Assembly: GCA_001657385.1 (NCBI GenBank)
Contig: LYSZ01000001.1
Location: 1-64,000 of the forward strand
DNA: 64,000 nt
Origin: Parvularcula sp. BBD 1991-13
Lineage (GTDB): Bacteria > Pseudomonadota > Alphaproteobacteria > Caulobacterales > Parvularculaceae
Reading direction: 5' to 3'
This document shows, in pieces, positions 35,095-42,863 of this stretch. The position numbers and the translations under genes are program-made. Numbering within the stretch: the first letter of the stretch is position 1; the number at the start of each line of letters is the position of its first letter. Below the pieces are notes generated by a model. That model saw only the letters and a list, made by a program, of their open reading frames with translations. It had not been told where the DNA came from and searched no databases.

Positions 35095-35799
35095 ATGCTG
35101 CGCCGGTTTCTGATAAAATACGTCACGCCGATCGTCTGGCGCAGCAGCCCTCGGCGGCTCGCGAGCGCCGTGCGGCGGTTCTCGGATGTCGAGGCCGACT
35201 CCGGGTGGCAGGCCCTGCAACTCCTCCATCTTTGCGACGACCCGAAAAAGCGGGCGGTTTTCTTTGCCCTCGCGCTTGAAGAGTCCGCCCATGCGCGGAT
35301 GTTCCGGAATGCGGCGCTTGAAATCGATCCCGATGTCGAGCGTCGCTGGGCGGCCCCGGAGCGCGCGACGCTTTATGACGAGAAAAAAGGTCTCGCCGCC
35401 GCCGTCGCCGACATAACCGTGAATGAAATCGCGGTGTACAAGGAATTCGGCGATTATGCGGATTGCGCCCGGTCCGCGCCGCGCTTGCGGGCGATTTTTG
35501 AGAAAATCAAAACCGACGAAGCCGGCCACGGCGACGACGCCGACGGGCTCCTCGCCGATCTGACGCAAGACGCGGCCGCGCTGCGCGCGCAATTGCGCAA
35601 GGCCGAAAGGCGGCGGTTTTTCCGCGTCTACATGTCAGGGTCCAAGGTCGTTGGCGAGCATGTCATCGGCCTGTTGCTGCGCGCGACGTTCTTCCTGTTC
35701 GGCTGGATGCCCGCCATTTTCGGCCGCGCCGGCGCCGGCCGAGCCGTTACGAACGGCGCGCGCCAGGTGCTTCGCGACGAAATCCGCGCCGGCCGCTGA
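35095..35799 (+). CDS. Ferritin-like di-iron protein (rubrerythrin superfamily)
   Basis: 234 residues. Ligand motifs of a four-helix di-iron bundle are clear: EESAHARMF (about 62-70, ExxH), NEIAVYKEFGDYA (Glu, about 110) and DEAGHGDDA (about 141, ExxH). After the bundle there is a hydrophobic C-terminal segment (VIGLLLRATFFLFGWMPAIF, about 185-204), suggesting a membrane-attached enzyme, as in the desaturase-like or hydroxylase members. It is convergent with the SGNH gene and the two coding regions overlap by 165 bases. The context (carbamoyltransferase, DUF5989, SGNH) suggests an oxidation step in that pathway. ATG 35095. Confidence 0.8.
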   Translation: MLRRFLIKYVTPIVWRSSPRRLASAVRRFSDVEADSGWQALQLLHLCDDPKKRAVFFALALEESAHARMFRNAALEIDPDVERRWAAPERATLYDEKKGLAAAVADITVNEIAVYKEFGDYADCARSAPRLRAIFEKIKTDEAGHGDDADGLLADLTQDAAALRAQLRKAERRRFFRVYMSGSKVVGEHVIGLLLRATFFLFGWMPAIFGRAGAGRAVTNGARQVLRDEIRAGR

Positions 35800-36750
35800 C
35801 AGGTGGTGGTCGTTCTTCTGAAAAAGCGCGTCCTTGTCTTGCGCCGCGGCGAACGCCGCGACAAGCCCGGCGGCGTCGGGAAAGTCCCAGGCGCAGTCCG
35901 CCGCCTCAAGTGTTGGCAGGTAGATTTTCAGCCGTCGCGGCGCGATCCGCGCGTCCCAGGGAATCGTCGCCGTCAGCGCCGCCCCACCCGTCGCTCCACC
36001 CGTCGCTCCACTGGCCGCCCGACTGGCAGCGATGCGTCTTTCCACGGCGTCGATCCGTGAGCGGATGACGGCTGAACTCGACCGCAGGCCGGGATTGCAG
36101 TTCAGTGACGGCGAGAGTCTTTGCGGCGCCATGGCGTTCCGGATGTCGATGATCAGCGAGAATAGCTGGGAATTCATCACCCGGCAGGGCAGCGCTGCGC
36201 CGACGCCGCCGGGAACGGTCAGGATGCCGCAATGGGGCTTTCCGAAGGGCGCGGACGAAAAGGCGTCCTGGCCGTCGTTTGTTTCCGTAAAAAAGACGAT
36301 CCTGTCGGCCTCGCGCGGCGCGGTTTCCAGAACGCGGACATATGTCATCGGCCCATAGCCCGGAACCCCGGCGTTGACGATGCGATAGTCGGCGCCGAGA
36401 TAGGTTTGCAGGCGGGCGGCGACGGTCTCCGCGTCGTCGAGCCCCCAGCCGAAAACCTGGGAATCGCCGATCAGCCAGATTTCCCGTTCCGCCTCGGTCG
36501 GCGCGGCGGGAACGATCCGACGGGCGTCCTCGCCGATTGTGACCGTCACGCGCCGCGAACGGTGCCAGTACCGATAGCGGCCCGGGGCGAGGCTGTAATA
36601 TCCCTGATCCGGGGTATCGGCGAAAAAAGCGGGCAGGCGTTTCACGCCGCCCACGGAAAGCCAGGCCCCGGCTTCCATGAGCGCGAGGATTGCGACGACC
36701 GCAAGAGCGAAGCGAAGTGCACCGGGAAGCCGGCGGGGCAACGCCGTCAT
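35635..36750 (-). CDS. Membrane-anchored SGNH-fold hydrolase/acyltransferase-like protein, copy 1
   Basis: 371 residues with one N-terminal membrane helix (FALAVVAILALMEAGAWL, about 14-31). GDSQVFGWG (block I, about 95-103), VNAGVPGYGPMT (block II), FFTETNDGQDA (block III, Asn) and NDHHLSAAGADFVA (block V, Asp-x-His) form the SGNH active site. The last about 40 residues, rich in Gln/Glu/Ala, are encoded opposite the ferritin-like gene. A small GATGGATGGA repeat breaks the middle. It would face the periplasm and could remove or transfer an acyl group in the cluster product. The start overlaps the previous gene by 4 bases. Confidence 0.82.
   Translation of the reverse strand: MTALPRRLPGALRFALAVVAILALMEAGAWLSVGGVKRLPAFFADTPDQGYYSLAPGRYRYWHRSRRVTVTIGEDARRIVPAAPTEAEREIWLIGDSQVFGWGLDDAETVAARLQTYLGADYRIVNAGVPGYGPMTYVRVLETAPREADRIVFFTETNDGQDAFSSAPFGKPHCGILTVPGGVGAALPCRVMNSQLFSLIIDIRNAMAPQRLSPSLNCNPGLRSSSAVIRSRIDAVERRIAASRAASGATGGATGGAALTATIPWDARIAPRRLKIYLPTLEAADCAWDFPDAAGLVAAFAAAQDKDALFQKNDHHLSAAGADFVAKHLARAVRNGSAGAGAAENGGHPAEQEERRAQQQADDMLANDLGP
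35985..36008. repeat. 12-bp tandem repeat inside the SGNH gene
   Basis: CACCCGTCGCTC occurs twice head to tail plus a partial third unit, encoding Gly-Ala-Thr-Gly repeats in a linker of SGNH copy 1. The in-frame length keeps the gene open; copy number may vary between strains. Confidence 0.7.
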
Positions 36751-37805
36751 TGCAGTTCTCCGATAATGATCTGCGCAGCGGCGGCGTGGCCTTTCGCCGT
36801 CAGATGATGGGAGTGCCTGTCGAACAATTCTGTTGACGGAATGTCATAAGCGGCGATTTCCTTGCGGAAAGAAACCGCAGCGATGTCCATGGTCGCGAGA
36901 CGGCGCAGGATGTAGTCCTCGACCGCGTCCATTTGCGCCTTGGCCTTGTCCCGCTCCTCATACCACTTGTCGAACGCCTCCGGCGCGGCGGAATAGGCCG
37001 CATATTTGCCCAATTCCTCCGGGTCCACCTGAAAATCGGATGGCAGGATCAGCACCATCGTTTTGTCCGCGGGCGTGCAGGCGATGATTTCCGAGACCCG
37101 GCGCACCGCCTCGCGGGCGATCACGATGCGTTCGCCGGCGTCGAGATTGAACAATATCGGGTTGAGGCCGGGCAGGGGGTGGCGGGCCAGCGCCCGGCGC
37201 GAGCGGTAAATCGCGAAACTGGCGTAAAGCTGGCTGCGTGCGGCGAGCCATTTTCCTAATACGGAAGATGGAAGGCTTCTGCGCGCCTGGCCGGCGATAT
37301 ACATCTCGTCCAGGTCGTTGCCGAGATTGAGGGCGATGATCTGGAGCGGCGCGCCGCCGGCGCCGCCGCACGACGCTGCGGCGATAACTTCCACGTCGGC
37401 GCCGGGCGCCGCGTGGATGCGGGCCCGTCCCGCGCGGCCGGTCCGATCGGCCACGATGGCGGCGAAGGTTTCCTCGAACGCGATTCCGTAACCGAGCGCC
37501 TGGGAGTCGCCGATCACGCGCACGTCCCCGCTCGGGGCGCGGAGCGCGGCGTCGCGCCCGATCCGCGCGCCTTCCGCGTCGGTTCTGTATCTCGCCGCGA
37601 CCCCCGGGCCGAAAGCCACCGAGAAATCCGCGTTTTCCGGCAGGCGCGGCGCGCCGTCCTCATGGACGTAATAGGGCAGGGTCGGCAGGTTGAAGCCGCG
37701 CGCCGCCGACAGGCCGAATTCGGCCAGCGCGATCGGCGCGATCAGGACGGCGGCGGCGATGGCGACAATGCGCGCGCGCTTCGCGATATTGATATTCCGG
37801 GCCAT
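36747..37805 (-). CDS. Membrane-anchored SGNH-fold protein, copy 2
   Basis: 352 residues, N-terminal membrane helix (IVAIAAAVLIAPIALAEFGL, about 13-32). Active-site blocks: GDSQALGYG (about 98-106), a Gly-rich block (GGAGGAPLQIIALNLGNDLDEMYI, with Asn in block III) and the C-terminal DRHSHHLTAKGHAAAA (Asp-x-x-His). It shares its order and anchor with copy 1 but little sequence, so the two may act on different groups or as a pair. Overlaps copy 1 by ATGA. Downstream of DUF5989 by 34 bases. Confidence 0.8.
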   Translation of the reverse strand: MARNINIAKRARIVAIAAAVLIAPIALAEFGLSAARGFNLPTLPYYVHEDGAPRLPENADFSVAFGPGVAARYRTDAEGARIGRDAALRAPSGDVRVIGDSQALGYGIAFEETFAAIVADRTGRAGRARIHAAPGADVEVIAAASCGGAGGAPLQIIALNLGNDLDEMYIAGQARRSLPSSVLGKWLAARSQLYASFAIYRSRRALARHPLPGLNPILFNLDAGERIVIAREAVRRVSEIIACTPADKTMVLILPSDFQVDPEELGKYAAYSAAPEAFDKWYEERDKAKAQMDAVEDYILRRLATMDIAAVSFRKEIAAYDIPSTELFDRHSHHLTAKGHAAAAQIIIGELQ

Positions 37806-37839
37806 GATGATGATGCGTCGCTCCCTTCGCCACGCGCCG

Positions 37840-38043
37840 CTACAGCGCCGGATAGACGAAGGGCGCCAGCGGCCCGGCGAGAGCGAGCGCGGCGGCGATC
37901 AGCGCCAGCGCCAGCAGCACCACGATGATCGGCGTCAGGGCGAACGATCGTGTCCGGTACACCGCCTCGGCGAGCCCGCCGAGCGTTCCCCCGACAGCGC
38001 CGAATCGGCGCCGCCACTTTTTCGCAATGCCGGAAAGGCTCAT
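37840..38043 (-). CDS. DUF5989-type small membrane protein (SxtK-like)
   Basis: 67 residues with one C-terminal membrane segment (TPIIVVLLALALIAAALALAGPLAPFVYPAL). The short basic N-terminus followed by LTPIIVVLLALAL and PLAPFVY matches DUF5989, the small protein encoded beside carbamoyltransferases in many bacteria (sxtK next to sxtI in saxitoxin clusters). Its role is unknown; a membrane anchor or chaperone for the carbamoyltransferase is a common guess. It overlaps the carbamoyltransferase stop by ATGA. The third usual partner, SxtJ, is absent here. Confidence 0.75.
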   Translation of the reverse strand: MSLSGIAKKWRRRFGAVGGTLGGLAEAVYRTRSFALTPIIVVLLALALIAAALALAGPLAPFVYPAL

Positions 38044-39863
38044 TGGCGCGTCTCCCTTTTCTTTGAAAAGACGATGTCGTCGACGACGAGCGCGTCCATG
38101 TCCGTGCGTGCGAAGATCAACAGCGCGTCTTCAGCAGTTGCGGCGAGCGGTTCGCCGGAATCGTTGAGGGACGTGTTGAGGAGCGCCGCCACGCTGCGCC
38201 GCGCCCCGAAGGCTGTCAGAAGATCGTAATAGACGGGATTGTCCTCGCGCGCGCAGACATGGGGCCGGGTCGTCCCGTCCGCATGCATCGCCGCGCGCAG
38301 CGACAGCGCGGCGTCCGGCCGGACCGGCGCCGTCGCCTGCATCCATTTGTACACCGGCTGCCCCATGTCTTCTGCGAAGACGGCGGGCGCGTCCCTTTCG
38401 GCGATGCTGAGGGCGTAGGGTCGGAACGCCGCCCGGCGTTTCACGGCGGCGCTCAGCCGTTTCGCGGTCTCGATATTGCCGGGATCGCACAGGATCGAAC
38501 GCGCGCCGAGGGCGCGCGGGCCGAACTCGGCTCGGCCGCGGGCCCAGCCGACAATCTCGCCATCGAGCAACCTTTGCGCCACGCTCGCGACCATGGCTTC
38601 GACGCTCGCGAACTCTTCGACGCGAAGACCGTCTTCGGGCAGCGCCCGCTGCGGGGTGAGGGTGAAGCCGGCCCATGCCGAGGGATCCAGGTGGCGGCTC
38701 ATCGCCAGGAGGCGACGCGGCTCGATCGCCGGTCCGGCGTAAACCTGCGCCGCGCCATGGGGCGCGGGCGCGGCGCCGAGCTCGGCGGAGGCGATCAGCG
38801 CTGCGCCCGCCGCGCCGCCGCCGTCGCCGGGATCGGGCGGAATGAAAACGCTCTCGAACGGCCCCTCCCGGCAGATCCGGCCGATCGCGACGGCGTTATA
38901 GGCAACGCCTCCGCCGATACAGACCGACGTTTCGCCTGTCAGATCGCGCAGGCGGGTCGCCTGCGCCAGGATCACGTCTTCCGTGCGGCGCTGCACGCTG
39001 GCGGCGATGTCGGCGCCGTCTCCGGCGGACGCCGCGCGCGGCGGCGCGCAATCCTCGAACGCGGAATACCCCGCGCCGGCGTTGCGTCTCGGCGGGCCGA
39101 AAGCCTCGCGGAAGGTTTCAAGATAGGTCTGGCTTTCATCCGCGCTGAAATCGAAATAGTCGTCGCGGACCTCCGGGCGCGCTTGCCCGTCGAGACTGAC
39201 GATCTTTTCGAATGCATCGAGCCGGCTCGGGCGCCCGAAGGCGGACAGCGCCATGGTGCTGCATTCCTCGTCATTGGGCTTGAAGCCGAGAAAGCCGGTG
39301 ACGGCGCCGTAAACGAGACCGAGGGAGTGGGGAAACGGCGTCCGCTGCAACGCGGCGACGCCGTTCGCGCGATCCGCCTTTCCGAGCGCGCCGCACGTAT
39401 CCTCGCCGACGCCGTCCAGGGTCAGCGTCGCCGCGCTGGAATAGGGCGAGGCGTAGAAGGCGTAGGCGGCGTGGCTGTCGTGATGTTCGACGAAGCGTAT
39501 CTTGCCGGCGTCGACCTGGAGCCGTTCGCAAAGCGTCGCGCCGACCCAGAGCTTTTCGCTGACCCAGCTGACGATGCCTCGGGCGAAACGCCCGGACCCG
39601 AAAGGGTATCGCGCCAGCAGCATGGTAAGCACACGAATGAATTTGTATTCCGGCCTTTCGTAGAAGACGACGGCGTCGAGGTCGGCGGCGGCGAGGCCGG
39701 CGCTGGAAAGGCAGAACTCCGCCGCCCTGAACGGCAGGGAGCTGTCGTGTTTCACGCGCGAGAAGCGGTCCTCGGCGCAGGCGGCGACAAGCTGTCCGTC
39801 GACGGCCAGCGCGGCCGCGCTGTCGTGATACAATCCGGAAACGCCCAGGACGTTCACGGACAT
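38040..39863 (-). CDS. NodU/CmcH-family carbamoyltransferase
   Basis: 607 residues. Kae1/ASKHA-type N-terminal domain: VLGVSGLYHDSAAALAVDGQ, ACAEDRFSRVKHDSSLP, VEHHDSHAAYAFYASPYS (metal-binding His pair), LTLDGVGE, then IGGGVAYNAVAIGRI and DPGDGGGAAGAALIA. C-terminal YrdC-like/carbamoyltransferase_C domain: GWARGRAEFGPRALGARSILCDP, NTSLNDSGEP. It uses carbamoyl phosphate and ATP to carbamoylate a hydroxyl of a sugar or natural product. Together with DUF5989 and two SGNH proteins it forms a conserved type of cassette; the substrate here is unknown. A GGCCGCG/CGCGGCC stem lies between it and the preceding methyltransferase. Confidence 0.94.
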   Translation of the reverse strand: MSVNVLGVSGLYHDSAAALAVDGQLVAACAEDRFSRVKHDSSLPFRAAEFCLSSAGLAAADLDAVVFYERPEYKFIRVLTMLLARYPFGSGRFARGIVSWVSEKLWVGATLCERLQVDAGKIRFVEHHDSHAAYAFYASPYSSAATLTLDGVGEDTCGALGKADRANGVAALQRTPFPHSLGLVYGAVTGFLGFKPNDEECSTMALSAFGRPSRLDAFEKIVSLDGQARPEVRDDYFDFSADESQTYLETFREAFGPPRRNAGAGYSAFEDCAPPRAASAGDGADIAASVQRRTEDVILAQATRLRDLTGETSVCIGGGVAYNAVAIGRICREGPFESVFIPPDPGDGGGAAGAALIASAELGAAPAPHGAAQVYAGPAIEPRRLLAMSRHLDPSAWAGFTLTPQRALPEDGLRVEEFASVEAMVASVAQRLLDGEIVGWARGRAEFGPRALGARSILCDPGNIETAKRLSAAVKRRAAFRPYALSIAERDAPAVFAEDMGQPVYKWMQATAPVRPDAALSLRAAMHADGTTRPHVCAREDNPVYYDLLTAFGARRSVAALLNTSLNDSGEPLAATAEDALLIFARTDMDALVVDDIVFSKKRETRQ

Positions 39864-39927
39864 GGCGGCGTCCTCTGCGTTGCGCCCGCCGGGCGGGGGC
39901 GGCCGCGATATGGCGGCGGCGCGGCCG

Positions 39928-41529
39928 TCACGCCGGCGCCTTCACGATCAGCGCCAGAAACTGCCTGACGTCCGGGCCGAAATAACCGCCCCGGGCGGCG
40001 GGCGCGAAAGGAAGCGGCGCCATGGCGCGGGCGCGCCAGATCGCGCCGTAGCGCGCGTTGAACTCGTCTTCGTCATAAACGCGGAAGTCGATCGTTTCGC
40101 CCTGTTCGGCCAACGCCTCGCGCAGGCACAGCATGCGCTCCTGTTGCGCGATCAGGAGAGAGGCGGAAAAGTCGACGTCGAGAAAATCGTGCAAGGGGAC
40201 GATCCGCGTCTCAAGGCCAAGCCGGCGCGCGGTCGCGGCGAGATCGCCGAAGTCGACGGAATATTCCTTATGGCCCAGATGTTCGACGAGGCGAGGCGTC
40301 GCGCCAAGGCCGCCATACTCGACCAGAACCGCTGCGCCGCCGGGGCGAAGCGTCGCGCGGCAATGTTCGATAAAGGCGTGCGCGCCCTTCTGAACCGGCG
40401 CGCCGTCCGGACTGTCCGCGACGTTGAAATCGGCGATGACTTCGTTCGCGATAATGACGTCCGCATACAGACCCTCCGGAAACCCGTGTTGCGCGTCTCC
40501 GAGATGGCGCGTCACGGGACGGCCGGCACTGGCGAGCCGGACCCCTTGCGCTTCAAGGCAATAGGGCGAGGCGTCCAGAATGTGATAAGCGAACGGGGCG
40601 CCGGCGCCGAAACGCGCCTGCGCCCGGGTGATGAATGCGCGCGCGAACCAGCCCGCCCCGCCCCCGACCTCGATGACGGTTCCCTCGCCGCGCCAGCCGG
40701 TCGCCGCGACAAGCCCGTCAAGGAAGCTCTCCCCGTAGGCGCGCCCGCGCAGCGCCGCGGTCGGCGCGCGAAAGGCGTGACTGCATGTCGGCTCCATCCA
40801 GTCGAAATTCCACGCCGCGTCGATCCCGCCGTCGCGATAGTGGTCGTCCGCCGGGCGCGCGTCGCCCCGCCAGTGGAAACTCTGCATCAGGTAATGACGC
40901 CGCGCGTCGGCGCCGTCCGCCTGCGGCGGCGCGGCGCGGACGAGCTGGCGCTCCGGCGCGGCCAGGATGCGCAAGGCGGCGAGCGCGCGCGCCGCGTCGC
41001 CGTTCAAAAGCGCGACGAGGTCGCGGACCAGGGAGCCGCCGGCCGCCGCGCGCAACGCCGCGCCGGCGTCTTCGTTCAGGGTTTCCTTCACGCATTCGGG
41101 CGCATCCGCCGTGCGCGGAAGGTCGCAGCGCCCCGCGTCCCTGAGACGGTGAACCCTCGCGCCGTTTCCCGAAAATGAGATAACGGCTGGATTGTGGTCG
41201 GGGATGAAAAGCCTGTATCGGGCGTAATGGCCCAGCAAATCCTCCGGGGACGCTGTTTCGACCAGCGCGCGCGCCTCAATCAGGAGGTTCGTTGCGTCTT
41301 CGGGCGCTTCCTCCAGCGCGCCGCGCCGCAACATGTCGGCGAGGCGCGGATGAATTTCGAAGCAGGACCCGGTCAGACCGTCGAACAAGCCCGCCACGTC
41401 GCGCCGGCCCGGACGGTGGTCGGTCAGGAAACTCACGAACGGGTTCACGCACAGGGTGTGACGGGGGGCGCGACGAAGCGCGCGGCCTGGGGCGCGGCCT
41501 GGGGCGTGCGACTCGGCGATCACGGTCAT
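39928..41529 (-). CDS. SAM-dependent methyltransferase (MidA/Methyltransf_28-like) with N-terminal SPASM-protein-like region
   Basis: 533 residues. C-terminal two thirds is a Rossmann methyltransferase: VIEVGGGAGWFARAFI (motif I, about 285-300), HILDASPYCLEAQGVRL, ADVIIANEVIADFNV (motif IV-like; MidA proteins have ANELxDA), GGAAVLVEYGGLG. The N-terminal about 25-100 (TLCVNPFVSFLTDHRP, LFDGLTGSCFEIHPRLADMLRRG, LIEARALVE) resembles the beta-turn/winged region found at the N-terminus of some SPASM radical SAM enzymes and in PqqD-like proteins; this is my pattern reading, not an alignment. It may be a modification enzyme acting on a peptide-like substrate. The start overlaps the upstream methyltransferase stop. 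Confidence 0.7.
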   Translation of the reverse strand: MTVIAESHAPGRAPGRALRRAPRHTLCVNPFVSFLTDHRPGRRDVAGLFDGLTGSCFEIHPRLADMLRRGALEEAPEDATNLLIEARALVETASPEDLLGHYARYRLFIPDHNPAVISFSGNGARVHRLRDAGRCDLPRTADAPECVKETLNEDAGAALRAAAGGSLVRDLVALLNGDAARALAALRILAAPERQLVRAAPPQADGADARRHYLMQSFHWRGDARPADDHYRDGGIDAAWNFDWMEPTCSHAFRAPTAALRGRAYGESFLDGLVAATGWRGEGTVIEVGGGAGWFARAFITRAQARFGAGAPFAYHILDASPYCLEAQGVRLASAGRPVTRHLGDAQHGFPEGLYADVIIANEVIADFNVADSPDGAPVQKGAHAFIEHCRATLRPGGAAVLVEYGGLGATPRLVEHLGHKEYSVDFGDLAATARRLGLETRIVPLHDFLDVDFSASLLIAQQERMLCLREALAEQGETIDFRVYDEDEFNARYGAIWRARAMAPLPFAPAARGGYFGPDVRQFLALIVKAPA

Positions 41530-42761
41530 GCGGCCTCCGCGGCGACAAGCCCCGCCGCGCGCAGGTGCGCCACGGCGGTCGCGCTGTCCTCGGCGCTGAT
41601 GTGAAAACGGCGCATATCATCCTTCAGCGCGCCGAAGGCGGGGGCGCGCCGGCACGCCTCGATGAGCGGCAGGCACGTTTCCGCGACATGCAGGGGCTCG
41701 ACGTAAAACCTCGGCGCAGCGGCGACATAGCCGCCGTTGTAAGGCGCAAGCGTGACGCTCGGCTCAAGGCGCAGTCGCATATCGTCCGCCAACGGCGCGT
41801 CGACCGCGCGGTTCGCGCGCGCCCGCCGTCGCAGCACGATGACGCCGGCGTTCGAGAGCGTCCGCCCGGCGAATTCGGGGCGAAACCATGTGTGCAGCGC
41901 CGCGTGAACCGGCCGCGCCCACCGGCTGCGCGGCTGATGCCAGCCGTCCTCGGCAAAGGCGGCCTGCGCGACGAGGACGCCGCCGGGGACGACGCGGCGC
42001 GCGAGTTCGCCGATCCCGGCGACCGGGTCCTCCAGATGGTCGAGCACGTCGATCGCCAGCGCCATGGGCGCGGGCGGTGCGTCCCTGCGCGCCATAACGA
42101 TATGGCCGGGCGCGGCCCGACGGGCCAGAAATGTCAGGAAGCGGCGTTTAAACGGATTGGCTTCAACGCATTCCGCCTGCGTTCCGGCGCGCGCGCCGGC
42201 GACGGCGAAGAACCCGGCCCCCGCGCCGAAATCCAGCATCCGCAGCGGCGCGGTTCGTTCGAGATAGGCGACGACCTCTTCGTCGCGGGCTTGTGCGGCG
42301 GCGTCGAAGGCGTGCTCCCAGATGTCCTGCACCAGCGCCGCGAAGCGCCAGAACGCCGCGCCGTCGGCTTCGCGACAGGCCTCGCGCGGTTCCGCCGTAT
42401 AGGGCGCCGCGCGCAACAGCCGGGTCATGAGGGGCGCGGCGGCGGCGGTGAAATCGATGAGCGCGCCGGCGAGCGCGGCGGCGACGGGCTCTCGACCGCG
42501 CCCGTCAGGACCATTCTCTGGCTTTCCGTATACGGCTTTTCCGGGCGCGTTCACGGCGCGCCGCGCGTCGTCGAGCATCAGGGCGAATGTGTCGGCGAAA
42601 CTGGCCGGCGGGGGCGTCCGGCGGGCGTCTGTCGCGGGGGCTGCGAGTAAGACGAGATCGCGCCATTTGGCGAAAACGACACAGCAATCGCGCATCGCCC
42701 TTTCGCGCATCTTTCTGTCGGCGAATGACGCGATCGTTGTATCCTGTGTAGCCATCACCAT
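41526..42761 (-). CDS. Class I SAM methyltransferase with a C-terminal PqqD/RRE-like winged region
   Basis: 411 residues from ATG 42761 (GTG 42764 and ATG 42755 are alternatives). Helical N-terminus (about 1-160), then a Rossmann methyltransferase: RMLDFGAGAGFFAVAGARAG (motif I, about 175), ECVEANPFKRRFL (acidic loop), MALAIDVLDHLEDPVAGIGELARRVVPGG (motif IV/V). The last about 80 residues (LEPSVTLAPYNGGYVAAAPRF, PLIEACRRAPAFGALKDDM, ISAEDSATAVAHLRAAGLVA) form a strand-strand-helix-helix-helix pattern like PqqD, the RiPP recognition element. That domain call is inference. It is joined by ATGA to the second methyltransferase. Confidence 0.7.
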   Translation of the reverse strand: MVMATQDTTIASFADRKMRERAMRDCCVVFAKWRDLVLLAAPATDARRTPPPASFADTFALMLDDARRAVNAPGKAVYGKPENGPDGRGREPVAAALAGALIDFTAAAAPLMTRLLRAAPYTAEPREACREADGAAFWRFAALVQDIWEHAFDAAAQARDEEVVAYLERTAPLRMLDFGAGAGFFAVAGARAGTQAECVEANPFKRRFLTFLARRAAPGHIVMARRDAPPAPMALAIDVLDHLEDPVAGIGELARRVVPGGVLVAQAAFAEDGWHQPRSRWARPVHAALHTWFRPEFAGRTLSNAGVIVLRRRARANRAVDAPLADDMRLRLEPSVTLAPYNGGYVAAAPRFYVEPLHVAETCLPLIEACRRAPAFGALKDDMRRFHISAEDSATAVAHLRAAGLVAAEAA

Positions 42762-42803
42762 CACTGCCGTCCAAATGTCGGTCGGGCCGGACGTCGCGCG
42801 CGC

Positions 42804-42848
42804 GGTTCCGGCTCGCCGGGGGAGGGGGCCGGCCGGTTGGCCGGAACC
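42804..42848 (-). terminator. Long intercistronic hairpin between the secreted helical protein and the methyltransferases
   Basis: GGTTCCGGC (42804-42812) pairs with GCCGGAACC (42840-42848); the 27-base loop contains further GCCGG/CCGGC complementarity. It lies 15 bases after the stop of the 42864-43976 gene on the minus strand, so it could lower expression of the methyltransferase part relative to the upstream gene or protect its mRNA. There is no T-run. Confidence 0.4.
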
Positions 42849-42863
42849 CTTCCCTTCATGTCG

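Noticed and set aside
34834-35592. 252-codon minus-strand frame
   Set aside because: Antisense to the ferritin-like gene, which has clear ExxH di-iron motifs on the plus strand; the minus frame has none.
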